This document shows positions 8,255 through 16,547 of a DNA stretch of 16,708 nt, one piece after another. The stretch is taken from positions 1 to 16,708 of the forward strand of contig JAVBUR010000106.1 of NCBI GenBank assembly GCA_031555145.1, written 5' to 3'. Within the stretch, counting starts at the first letter, position 1, and every line of letters begins with the position of its first letter. Origin of the DNA: JAJDIA01 sp031555145. Lineage in GTDB: Bacteria; Bacteroidota; Bacteroidia; Bacteroidales; Tannerellaceae. A program made the translations under genes and the position numbers. Under the pieces are notes generated by a model. It saw only the letters and a program-made list of their open reading frames with translations, ran no database searches and had not been told where the DNA came from.

Positions 8255-11200
8255 ATGAAAATAGCGCCTTTGTTAACGCATTTAGTATGTACAAAAACAT
8301 TTCGAGTCATGAAATTATCCGCTTTCATCCTATTTGTTTGCCTCTTCCAGAGTTTTGCAACCAATAGTAAAGCACAAAACGCCGTCGTCAACCTTCCGTC
8401 AGCCAATCTGACAATGGGAGAATTCATTTCTGCGATTGAGAAACAAACTGATTATCTCGTGGTTTACAGCAATAGCGAAGTAAGTACCGAGAGCGCTCTA
8501 CATTTGCAGAAATCAACCGGCAAGGTCTCCGACTGCCTGCGTGATGCCTTTGGATCAAGTGATCTAAACTATGAATTTGAAAACAACTACATCATCCTCT
8601 CTAAACGTGGTGTCATTCCTACAGCCCTGCAACAAGAAAAAACCATCACCGGTGTGGTGCTTGATGCCAAAGGAGAATCAGTCATCGGCGCCAGCGTGGT
8701 GGTAAAAGGAACCACCCGTGGAAATATCACCGATTTCGATGGTAACTTTACCCTTCAAGCCAATGAAGGTGAAACCATCGAAATCACCTACATCGGTTAT
8801 ATGAAAGAAACCTTTGTGGTGAGTAGCCAGAGTAAATACAACATCGTATTGAAAGAAGATACCAAAGCGATCGACGAGGTGGTAGTTATCGGCTATGGTA
8901 CGCAGACCAAAAGCCGTATGATCAGTTCTGTCAGCAATATCAAGGCAGAAGAGATCAACGGACGTACCGTGGGTATGCTGACACAAGCTATTGCCGGACA
9001 AGCTCCTGGTGTTACCTCCATCCAGCGTTCCGGTCAGCCGGGTAGCGGTGGTACGGACATCCAGATCCGTGGGGTTGGTTCTTTCGGAGCATCCTCTTCA
9101 CCCCTTGTGCTGGTAGACGGAATCCCGGGTTCGATCAATACGACCGACCCGAATGATGTGGAAAGTATCACCTTCCTGAAAGACGCTGCTTCGGCTGCCA
9201 TCTATGGCGCCCGTGCTGCCAACGGAGTTATCCTGATCACCACTAAAATGGGACGCGGACAGGATAAGGTTAAAGTTTCTTACAACGGTTATGTAGGTAT
9301 GCAAACACCGACCAGCCTGCCGGAAATGGTATCCAGTTGGGAATATGCCGAATTGATAAACGAAGCTGTTCCGGGCAAATACACCGCCGAGCAGATTCAG
9401 AAATTCAAAGACGGCTCAGACCGCGACCACTACGGTAACACAGATTATGTCAACAAATTCTTCAAGAACTCCATCCAGACCGGACATAACGTATCGATCA
9501 CCGGTGGCGGAAAGACCACCCAGTACCTAGTATCTCTCGGTGGCCTGTATCAGAACGGTATTGTGGAAAAGAATGACTTCACCCGTTATAATGCCCGTGT
9601 CAACCTGACCAGCAATATCACCGATCGCCTCAAAGTGACTACAAGAGCCTGGGGACGCGTATCAGAAGATAACCAACCGGCTCCTCCCGCCAGCTTGGAC
9701 TATAACGATATGTTGACGTTGATCAGCCAGATCGTACGTATCCCGGCCACCTATACGGACGTATTAAGCAACGGTGATTGGGGTCCTGGTATCAACGGTA
9801 AGGGAACGCCCATCTCCATGGTCAATAGCGATTCATTCTACAAGAAAAGATCGTCTGAGATGGGACTGAATGTACGTTTAGACTGGACCGTGATAGACGG
9901 TTTGAAACTCTCTGCCATCGGAGGTTATACTCAGGAAAATGGCGCTGACAAGCGTTTCCTGGCTACCCAGGCTATCGGAACCAACACCATCGGCCCGTCA
10001 AGCCTGAATCAACAGGACAATTTCAACGACTACAAAACCCTCCAGTTCTTAGCTGAATACAACAAAACATTCAACAAACACGAAATCACCGCATTGGTCG
10101 GACACTCTTTTGAAGCTGCCTATATCGACAACTTAAAAGCAGGCCGCCTGAAATTCCCCAGCAACGATTATCCCTACATGAAACTAGGAGATGCCGACAC
10201 ACAGACCAATGATGGTACAGCATCGGAATGGGCGCTGGATTCGTACTTCGGTCGTTTACAATACAACTGGAACATGCGTTATCTGGCGGAAGTTTCTATG
10301 CGTTATGACGGGTCATCACGCTTTCCAAAAGACAACAAGTATGCTTTCTTTCCCTCTGTGGCCATTGGTTGGAGAATTGGTGAAGAAGCCTTTATCAAGG
10401 ACAACGTAAGCTGGTTGAACGAGCTGAAGATCAAGGCCAGCTGGGGTAAACTGGGAAACCAAAGCATCAAAGACAAAGACGGTTACCAAGTCTATTATCC
10501 GTATCAGACGGTTTATTCGGGTGGTTATAACTATGCACTCGGTGGTGCCATCAACACCGGTCTGGCCTCTACCAAGTTGGTTGACCCGACTATCCACTGG
10601 GAAACAACTGAAACGAAAGACGTAGGTATTGAAGCGGCTATTCTGAACAACACGCTTGCTTTCTCTGCTTCTTACTTCGACAAATATACCTACGACATCC
10701 TGACCAGTCCCGGTGGTAGCGTTTCTACCGTACTGGGTAAAACAGTAGGCGATCAGAACTCCGGCAAATTAACAAACCGTGGGGTTGAAATTACGCTGAG
10801 CTACAACAATAGCATCAATGATTTCAAATATGGTATTACAGGCAACTTTACATATATCAAGAATAAAGTAAAAGACCTTGGTGTTGGTAACGTGGAACAA
10901 GCGAACGGACTGATCGGTAATGGTACCATTTTCAACGGCTATCCGATGGAGATATATTATGGTTATGTAACCTCCGGTTTGTATGTAGACGAAGCCGACG
11001 TGGCCGACTGGACATCCAAGTACGACCAGAAAGCCGTCAACGCCAATCCGCAGCCGGGTGATATCCGCTATGTGGATATCAGTGGCGACGGCGTAGTCGA
11101 CTCTAAAGACCTGAAGGTGCTGGGCAGCCGTGTCCCCAAATACTCCTATGGTGTTACGTTGAACGGCGCCTATAAAGGCTTTGACCTGAGCGTACTGTTC

Positions 11201-11620
11201 CAGGGCGTAGCTGGCGTAAGCGGTTATCTGAGAGATTACGCCGGCTGGGCGCTCAACCAGGAAGGACAGATCCAGACATGGCAGCGCGACGAACGTTGGA
11301 CGAAGGAAAACCCGAACCGGAACGCCAAGTATCCGCGACTGGAAGTAATCCCCAACACCGGAACAGGTAATACACGTGACTCCGATTTCTGGATATTGGA
11401 CGGTTCTTACCTCCGTGTGAAAAACATCCAGTTAGGTTATACGGTGCCGAAACAAGTAACCAGCAAGATGAAAATCGAAAGCCTGCGGTTTAACGTGAAT
11501 GCTGAAAACCTCTTTACATTCAGCAACTACCGCAAAGGTTGGGATCCTGAAATCAACAGTGGCGGTAGCTACTACCCTATTCTCGCGAACTATACCTTTG
11601 GTGTTAACGTTACCTTCTAA
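8255..11620 (+). CDS. SusC/RagA-like TonB-dependent outer membrane receptor with STN transducer domain
   Basis: Outer membrane beta-barrel that imports oligosaccharides using TonB energy together with a SusD-type lid. The 1121-residue protein has a signal peptide ending near residue 41 (FATNSKAQ), an STN domain at about 42-116, a carboxypeptidase-regulatory-like domain at 131-200 with GKGESVIGASV-like text (139-148 region), a TonB-box-like DEVVVIGYGTQ (207-217), the plug at about 220-335 with QIRGVGSFG and LVLVDGIPG, then the barrel ending in the terminal aromatic VNVTF. The STN domain marks it as a transducer that signals to a FecR-type anti-sigma factor, and the matching pair lies just upstream. 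ATG 8255 gives a long n-region; ATG 8309, starting MKLSAFILFV, is a possible alternative. The susD-like gene follows after 14 bases. Substrate is unknown; nearby sulfatases suggest a sulfated glycan. Confidence 0.97.
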   Translation: MKIAPLLTHLVCTKTFRVMKLSAFILFVCLFQSFATNSKAQNAVVNLPSANLTMGEFISAIEKQTDYLVVYSNSEVSTESALHLQKSTGKVSDCLRDAFGSSDLNYEFENNYIILSKRGVIPTALQQEKTITGVVLDAKGESVIGASVVVKGTTRGNITDFDGNFTLQANEGETIEITYIGYMKETFVVSSQSKYNIVLKEDTKAIDEVVVIGYGTQTKSRMISSVSNIKAEEINGRTVGMLTQAIAGQAPGVTSIQRSGQPGSGGTDIQIRGVGSFGASSSPLVLVDGIPGSINTTDPNDVESITFLKDAASAAIYGARAANGVILITTKMGRGQDKVKVSYNGYVGMQTPTSLPEMVSSWEYAELINEAVPGKYTAEQIQKFKDGSDRDHYGNTDYVNKFFKNSIQTGHNVSITGGGKTTQYLVSLGGLYQNGIVEKNDFTRYNARVNLTSNITDRLKVTTRAWGRVSEDNQPAPPASLDYNDMLTLISQIVRIPATYTDVLSNGDWGPGINGKGTPISMVNSDSFYKKRSSEMGLNVRLDWTVIDGLKLSAIGGYTQENGADKRFLATQAIGTNTIGPSSLNQQDNFNDYKTLQFLAEYNKTFNKHEITALVGHSFEAAYIDNLKAGRLKFPSNDYPYMKLGDADTQTNDGTASEWALDSYFGRLQYNWNMRYLAEVSMRYDGSSRFPKDNKYAFFPSVAIGWRIGEEAFIKDNVSWLNELKIKASWGKLGNQSIKDKDGYQVYYPYQTVYSGGYNYALGGAINTGLASTKLVDPTIHWETTETKDVGIEAAILNNTLAFSASYFDKYTYDILTSPGGSVSTVLGKTVGDQNSGKLTNRGVEITLSYNNSINDFKYGITGNFTYIKNKVKDLGVGNVEQANGLIGNGTIFNGYPMEIYYGYVTSGLYVDEADVADWTSKYDQKAVNANPQPGDIRYVDISGDGVVDSKDLKVLGSRVPKYSYGVTLNGAYKGFDLSVLFQGVAGVSGYLRDYAGWALNQEGQIQTWQRDERWTKENPNRNAKYPRLEVIPNTGTGNTRDSDFWILDGSYLRVKNIQLGYTVPKQVTSKMKIESLRFNVNAENLFTFSNYRKGWDPEINSGGSYYPILANYTFGVNVTF

Positions 11621-11634
11621 TAAACAGAAAGATT

Positions 11635-13257
11635 ATGAAATACATATTCAACTATTCGCTTCTATTATTGACAGTCGCCAGTCTTTCGTTAGCCGGATGC
11701 AGCAGCTACCTGGATAAAGACCCGCTGGCGGATTTTGCCGGAGACAGCTTCTGGACAAATGAAACCAACGCACAATTGGCACTCGTGGGTATCTACAAAG
11801 GAGAATTACCCTATACACTGGAATATCAGGCCTACGACTGGTGGTCGTACGGTGGTATCTATTGGTTTGAAGCAAATACAGACAACCTGTATGACCGCCG
11901 TGGTGATAACTCGGTGTTCAATGTCATGACAAACGGAACGTTGACCAATACGATCAACAGCCTGTCATGGTACTTCGACAATAGCTACAAACGCGTAGCA
12001 CGCTGCCAGGATTTGCTGGAGAATATCGATAAGGTAGCCATGGATGAGGGCAAGAAAGACCGGATGAAAGCGGAAGCCCGCTTTATCCGTGCCGCCCAAT
12101 ACTTCTACATGTCGCAGTTCTTCGGTTCTGTTCCGTTGGTGACCAAATCACTGACCCTGGAAGAAGCCAACAATGTAACGAAAGCTTCTAAAGCCGAACT
12201 CGTTAAGTTTGTCCTAGACGAATTTAGTGATATCATTCAATATCTGCCCCGCCAGAAGGATCTGACGGCTTCGGAAAGAGGACGTGTAACCAAACAAACC
12301 GTCCTGGCCTTCCTGGGACGGATACAGATGGCGGAAAACAAGTGGAGCGATGCCGCTACCACCTACAAGACCATCGTTGATTTCGGCGACAACGCCATCG
12401 ATCCCAAATACAAGAGTTTGTTTGATGGTACCAATGAAACAAGTTCCGAAATCATTTTCGCTACCCAGCATGTAGCCATCGATGCCAACAACGCCATGCA
12501 ACAGCACTTCGCCCCGCTGGGTTTGAATGGATGGAGCGTTATCAACCCGCTGTCCAGCCTGATGGAATGTTATGATTTCATCGACGGAACACCGTTCTCA
12601 TTTACCGATACCCGCTATAATCCCAATGACCTGGGTGCTCCGCAGAGAGACAAACGTATGGGATATACCATCCTCTGGACAGGGGCAACGATCAAGGGAA
12701 TTACCTACAACAGCCATCCTGATGGTACCGGTATGGACCAGATGTTCAAGGGGAATGCCACAAAGACCGGTTATGGCGTAGCCAAGTTCGTCAGCGAATC
12801 ACATACAGGCGACTTACAGGTATCCGGTATCGACATCCCGGTTATTCGTTACGCTGAAGTATTGTTGAGCTACCTCGAATCCAAACTGGAAGCCGGGGAT
12901 GCCATTGACCAGGCGTTGCTGGATGCTACTATCAATAAAGTACGTGGCCGTGCCGACGTGGGTATGCCCGCCATTACGGAAACCAACCGCGACAAACTGC
13001 GTGATATCCTCCGCAAAGAACGCCGCGTGGAACTGGCATTGGAAGGTATCCGCTTATGGGACTTGTTCCGTTGGAAAATTGCGGAAGAAGTATTGAGTGG
13101 TCCTTTCTATGGAGCACCGTTCCCCGGAGCTAAGACCCGCATCGACCCGAACGATCCTTACGGACGTCCGAAAGTAACGACCAAGGCATTCCGTCAACAG
13201 GATTACACCTGGCCGATCCCGCTGAGCCAGCAGAATATCAACCCGAACCTGAGATAA
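11635..13257 (+). CDS. SusD/RagB-like nutrient-binding outer membrane lipoprotein
   Basis: Surface lipoprotein expected to cap the SusC-like barrel and bind the glycan. The 540-residue protein has a lipoprotein signal peptide with lipobox LAGC and lipidated Cys22, followed by SSYLDKDPLADF, a usual SusD opening. The N-terminal helical TPR-like region lies in about residues 23-230 and includes KAEARFIRAAQYFYMSQFFG. The C-terminal part carries RKERRVELALEGIRLWDL (about 459-476), a strong family mark, and ends with YTWPIPLSQQNINPNLR, the typical WPIP...NP.L ending. It starts 14 bases after the susC-like gene and is followed by a strong terminator, so the susCD transcript probably ends there. The sugar-binding residues cannot be named from sequence. 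Confidence 0.96.
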   Translation: MKYIFNYSLLLLTVASLSLAGCSSYLDKDPLADFAGDSFWTNETNAQLALVGIYKGELPYTLEYQAYDWWSYGGIYWFEANTDNLYDRRGDNSVFNVMTNGTLTNTINSLSWYFDNSYKRVARCQDLLENIDKVAMDEGKKDRMKAEARFIRAAQYFYMSQFFGSVPLVTKSLTLEEANNVTKASKAELVKFVLDEFSDIIQYLPRQKDLTASERGRVTKQTVLAFLGRIQMAENKWSDAATTYKTIVDFGDNAIDPKYKSLFDGTNETSSEIIFATQHVAIDANNAMQQHFAPLGLNGWSVINPLSSLMECYDFIDGTPFSFTDTRYNPNDLGAPQRDKRMGYTILWTGATIKGITYNSHPDGTGMDQMFKGNATKTGYGVAKFVSESHTGDLQVSGIDIPVIRYAEVLLSYLESKLEAGDAIDQALLDATINKVRGRADVGMPAITETNRDKLRDILRKERRVELALEGIRLWDLFRWKIAEEVLSGPFYGAPFPGAKTRIDPNDPYGRPKVTTKAFRQQDYTWPIPLSQQNINPNLR

Positions 13258-13281
13258 GAAGGGTTCTCGTTTAAAAACAGG

Positions 13282-13324
13282 CACAGGGCACACATTTATC
13301 TACTGTGTGTCCTGTGTTTCTTTT
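13282..13324 (+). terminator. Strong intrinsic terminator after the susD-like gene
   Basis: CACAGGGCACACA (13282-13294) pairs with TGTGTGTCCTGTG (13304-13316): 13 base pairs, one of them G-U, around a 9-base loop. TTTCTTTT follows directly. It separates susCD from the sulfatase pair, although partial readthrough is possible. Confidence 0.88.
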
Positions 13325-13360
13325 ATCCGTCCGGATATACTAACCAAAGATAAAAAATGA

Positions 13361-13368
13361 TACTTTTG
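13361..13368 (+). promoter_or_regulatory. Possible -7 box for the sulfatase pair
   Basis: TACTTTTG matches TAnnTTTG and lies 21 bases before the chosen sulfatase ATG, just after the terminator. No TTTG is present 20 bases upstream, so it is only a half match. Confidence 0.35.
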
Positions 13369-13389
13369 CTTCTACTAAATAAAATACAC

Positions 13390-14925
13390 ATGAATAAGAC
13401 AATTGCATTAAGCCTCGGGACCACCCTTTTGGTATCTTGTGCAGGCCAAACAAAAAAACAAACGGAAGAAAAAAAATCACCTAATGTGATTATCATCCTC
13501 GCCGATGACATCGGTTATGGCGACCTGAGTTGTAACGGCGAACGAACCATCAATACACCGAATGTGGACCGGCTGGCAGCCAATGGGATTCGTTTTACAG
13601 ATGCACACGCCACTGCGGCCACCAGTACGCCTTCACGCTACTCATTGTTAACAGGCCTGTATGCCTGGCGCCGGAACGATACGGGCATTGCCACCGGCGA
13701 CGCCGGTATGGTGATCCGTCCCGAACAGACTACATTGGCAGATCAGTTTAAGTCGAGCGGATATACGACCGGCGCTGTCGGCAAATGGCACTTGGGATTA
13801 GGAGACACGCAAGGTTCACAAGACTGGAATGGTTTTATTACCCCGGGTTTGATTGACATCGGCTTTGACTATTCGTACATCATGGCTGCCACAGGCGACC
13901 GTGTACCTTGTGTGTACGTGGAGAATCAACGGGTGGTAAATCTGGATCCGAATGACCCCATAGCTGTAAGCTATAAAGAACCATTCCCTGGCGAACCATT
14001 AGGCAAAGACCATCCGGAACTGCTGACGGTATTAAAACCCAGCCCGGACCATGGGCATAACCAGGCTATTGTGAATGGAGTTTCCCGTATCGGTTATATG
14101 AAAGGTGGTAAATCCGCTTTATGGTTGGATGAAAATATTGCCGACAGTATCACATACCATGCCGTAAACTTCATCGAGAACAACCAGGATAAGCCGTTCT
14201 TCCTCTATTTCGCCACCAACGATATACACGTTCCGCGTGTACCGAATCCACGATTTGTAGGTAAAAGCGGTATGGGAGCCCGTGGCGACGCTATCCTTGA
14301 ATTCGACTGGAGCGTAGGTCAGATCATGGCTACACTTGAGAAATATGGCTTGGCTGAAAACACCCTTATCATCCTCACCAGCGATAATGGGCCGGTAGTA
14401 GACGACGGTTATGCTGACCGCGCTGTTGAACTGTTGGGCGAACACCGTCCCTGGGGACCGTTCCGCGGAGGAAAGTACAGTATCTTCGAAGCAGGTACCC
14501 GTGTACCGTTCCTCGTATCTTGGCCAGCCGGTATGGCAAAAGGTAAGGTATCCGATGCCTTGGTTTCACAGGTCGACCTGTTCGCCTCCCTTTCATCACT
14601 CACCGGAACTGCTATTCCGCAAGGGGCAGCAACCGATAGCCAGGATCAGTTAGCCACATTACTCGGTAAAGAAAAGAAAGGCCGTGATTACGTGATTGAA
14701 CAGGCTGGTTCATTGTCTGTGTCGGATGGCGAATGGAAATATATCGCCCCAAGTAACGGAAGAGCCTACAGTGCATTAACAAATACCGAACTGGGGAACA
14801 GCAAAGAGGAACAGCTTTACCAGCTGAAACAAGATATCGGAGAGAAAAATAACCTCGCATCCGAACATCCGGACAAGATAGCTAAACTGAAAGCAATCCT
14901 CGATAACGAGAAAGCGAAACAATAA
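13390..14925 (+). CDS. Ser-type S1-family sulfatase lipoprotein, copy 1
   Basis: Hydrolyses sulfate esters, probably on a sulfated glycan handled by this locus. The 511-residue protein has a lipobox LVSC with Cys17, so it is probably lipid-anchored. Active-site elements are complete: Asp39-Asp40 in LADDIGYGDL; the formylglycine motif STPSR (79-83), where Ser79 rather than Cys would be oxidised; GKWHLG with Lys132 and His134; His280 in NDIHVPR; Asp332-Asn333 in SDNGP; and Lys362 in GGKYSIFEAGTRVPF. A serine motif needs a radical-SAM anaerobic sulfatase-maturating enzyme encoded elsewhere. ATG 13390 is chosen because it matches the start of the second copy, has the same AAAATACAC before it and gives a proper lipoprotein signal; an upstream ATG at 13357 precedes the possible -7 box. 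The S1 subfamily and the sugar are not assigned. Confidence 0.95.
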   Translation: MNKTIALSLGTTLLVSCAGQTKKQTEEKKSPNVIIILADDIGYGDLSCNGERTINTPNVDRLAANGIRFTDAHATAATSTPSRYSLLTGLYAWRRNDTGIATGDAGMVIRPEQTTLADQFKSSGYTTGAVGKWHLGLGDTQGSQDWNGFITPGLIDIGFDYSYIMAATGDRVPCVYVENQRVVNLDPNDPIAVSYKEPFPGEPLGKDHPELLTVLKPSPDHGHNQAIVNGVSRIGYMKGGKSALWLDENIADSITYHAVNFIENNQDKPFFLYFATNDIHVPRVPNPRFVGKSGMGARGDAILEFDWSVGQIMATLEKYGLAENTLIILTSDNGPVVDDGYADRAVELLGEHRPWGPFRGGKYSIFEAGTRVPFLVSWPAGMAKGKVSDALVSQVDLFASLSSLTGTAIPQGAATDSQDQLATLLGKEKKGRDYVIEQAGSLSVSDGEWKYIAPSNGRAYSALTNTELGNSKEEQLYQLKQDIGEKNNLASEHPDKIAKLKAILDNEKAKQ

Positions 14926-14934
14926 AAAATACAC

Positions 14935-16470
14935 ATGAACAAGACAATTGCCCTTGGCCTTGGAACGACCCTTTTGGTATCCTGTGCAGGCCAGACAAAG
15001 AAAGAAACAGCGGAGAAGAAATCGCCGAACGTGATTATCATCCTCGCCGATGATATCGGCTATGGCGACCTCAGTTGTAACGGGGAAAAGACAATCAATA
15101 CCCCGAATGTAGACCGCCTGGCAGCTAACGGCGTACGCTTTACAGACGCCCATGCGGTAGCAGCTACCAGTACCCCTTCGCGCTATTCCCTGCTCACCGG
15201 CCATTATGCCTGGCGCCGGAACGACACCGGTATCGCTACCGGCGATGCCGGTATGGTGATCCGTCCCGAACAGACAACCATTGCCGATCAGTTCAAGACC
15301 GCCGGTTATACCACCGGTGCCGTCGGTAAATGGCACCTCGGATTAGGTGATACACAGGGATCACAAGACTGGAACGGTTTCATCACCCCGGGTCCTGCTG
15401 ATCTGGGCTTCGACTACTCCTATATTATGGCAGCCACGGGCGACCGTGTACCCTGCGTTTATGTAGAGAACCAGCGTGTGGTAAACCTCGACCCGAACGA
15501 TCCCATTGCTGTCAGCTATAAGGAACCTTTCCCTGGTGAACCGTTGGGTCGGACAAATCCCGAGCTGCTGACCGTACTCAAGCCCAGTCCGGGACAAGGT
15601 CATGCCGATGCCATCGTGAACGGCGTTTCCCGTATCGGCTACATGAAAGGCGGTAAGTCAGCCCTTTGGATAGACGAAAACATTGCCGACAGCATCACCC
15701 ATAAAGCCGTCAGATTTATCGAAAACAACAACGACAAACCGTTCTTCCTCTATTTCGCTACGAATGATATCCATGTCCCCCGCGTACCCAACCCACAGTT
15801 TGTTGGTAAAAGTGGTATGGGAGCCCGTGGTGACGCTATCCTCGAATTCGACTGGAGCGTAGGACAGATCATAGCTACATTGGAAAAATACGGTCTGACC
15901 GAGAACACGCTCATCATCCTCACCAGCGACAATGGCCCGGTAGTGGACGACGGCTATGCCGACCGTGCTGTTGAACTACTGGGTGAACACCGTCCCTGGG
16001 GACCCTTCCGTGGCGGTAAATACAGCATCTTCGAAGCCGGTACCCGTGTCCCGTTCGTCGTCTCCTGGCCGGCAGGTATTACAACCGGTAAGGTATCCGA
16101 TGCCCTGGTTTCACAAATCGACCTCTTTGCTTCCCTTTCAGCATTCACCGGAACAGCCGTTCAGGAAGGAGCCGCTGTCGACAGTCGTGATCAGTTAGCT
16201 ACGCTGCTCGGTAAAGATGACAAAGGGCGTGACTATGTGATTGAAAAAGCCGAAACATTGTCTGTCTCCACCGGCGGATGGAAATACATCGTACCCTCAG
16301 GCGGCGCCGCCTACTGGCCGTTGACCCAGACGGAAACAGGCCTTGATCCGAATGATCAACTGTACGACCTCACCAACGATCGTGGCGAAAAGAACAACCT
16401 CGCCGCCCAGCACCCCGACAAAGTCGCCGAATTGAAAGCCATCCTCGACACCGAGAAAAGCAAGCAATAA
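14935..16470 (+). CDS. Ser-type S1-family sulfatase lipoprotein, copy 2
   Basis: A paralogue of the preceding gene, also 511 residues, aligned end to end without gaps. By manual alignment about 69 residues differ (roughly 86% identity). Cys17, Asp39-Asp40, Ser79 in STPSR, Lys132, His134, His280, Asp332-Asn333 and Lys362 are all kept, so it should be an active Ser-type sulfatase needing the same maturation enzyme. About half of the changes (34) lie in residues 401-500, including the SALTNTELGNSKEE versus WPLTQTETGLDPND segment in the C-terminal subdomain, which in S1 sulfatases helps to shape the substrate pocket. It starts 9 bases after copy 1 and must be co-transcribed with it. A terminator follows. 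Different positional or linkage specificity is a reasonable guess, not shown. Confidence 0.95.
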   Translation: MNKTIALGLGTTLLVSCAGQTKKETAEKKSPNVIIILADDIGYGDLSCNGEKTINTPNVDRLAANGVRFTDAHAVAATSTPSRYSLLTGHYAWRRNDTGIATGDAGMVIRPEQTTIADQFKTAGYTTGAVGKWHLGLGDTQGSQDWNGFITPGPADLGFDYSYIMAATGDRVPCVYVENQRVVNLDPNDPIAVSYKEPFPGEPLGRTNPELLTVLKPSPGQGHADAIVNGVSRIGYMKGGKSALWIDENIADSITHKAVRFIENNNDKPFFLYFATNDIHVPRVPNPQFVGKSGMGARGDAILEFDWSVGQIIATLEKYGLTENTLIILTSDNGPVVDDGYADRAVELLGEHRPWGPFRGGKYSIFEAGTRVPFVVSWPAGITTGKVSDALVSQIDLFASLSAFTGTAVQEGAAVDSRDQLATLLGKDDKGRDYVIEKAETLSVSTGGWKYIVPSGGAAYWPLTQTETGLDPNDQLYDLTNDRGEKNNLAAQHPDKVAELKAILDTEKSKQ

Positions 16471-16493
16471 GACCACCTTATATTCCCAACACA

Positions 16494-16547
16494 GCCGCCC
16501 GCAGAAGAGCACACCCCGGTGTCCCTTCCTGCGGGCTGCCTTGCTTT
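16494..16547 (+). terminator. Terminator after the sulfatase pair
   Basis: GCCCGCAG (16497-16504) pairs perfectly with CTGCGGGC (16529-16536), extended outside by a GC pair step after one mismatch and inside by AAG/CTT and a small ACAC/GTGT hairpin. TTGCTTT follows. It lies 24 bases after the copy 2 stop codon. Confidence 0.7.

Larger units (their letters stand above)
13381..16470 (+). repeat. Tandem duplication of a 1545-base sulfatase unit
   Basis: Two direct copies, 13381-14925 and 14926-16470, each made of the 9-base leader AAAATACAC plus a 1536-base gene. The leader is identical in both copies, placing the left edge of the duplication at or slightly before 13381. Many synonymous differences between copies show that the event is not recent, although the length has been kept exactly. 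Confidence 0.85.

Noticed and set aside
13345..13352. CAAAGATA, which reads TATCTTTG on the minus strand
   Set aside because: A promoter here would run antisense into the susD-like gene, with no upstream box at the right distance. Treated as chance, though an antisense RNA cannot be excluded.
13357..13389. Upstream ATG extending sulfatase copy 1 by 11 residues
   Set aside because: The second copy starts at the equivalent of 13390 with the same leader, and the shorter form gives a proper lipoprotein signal peptide.
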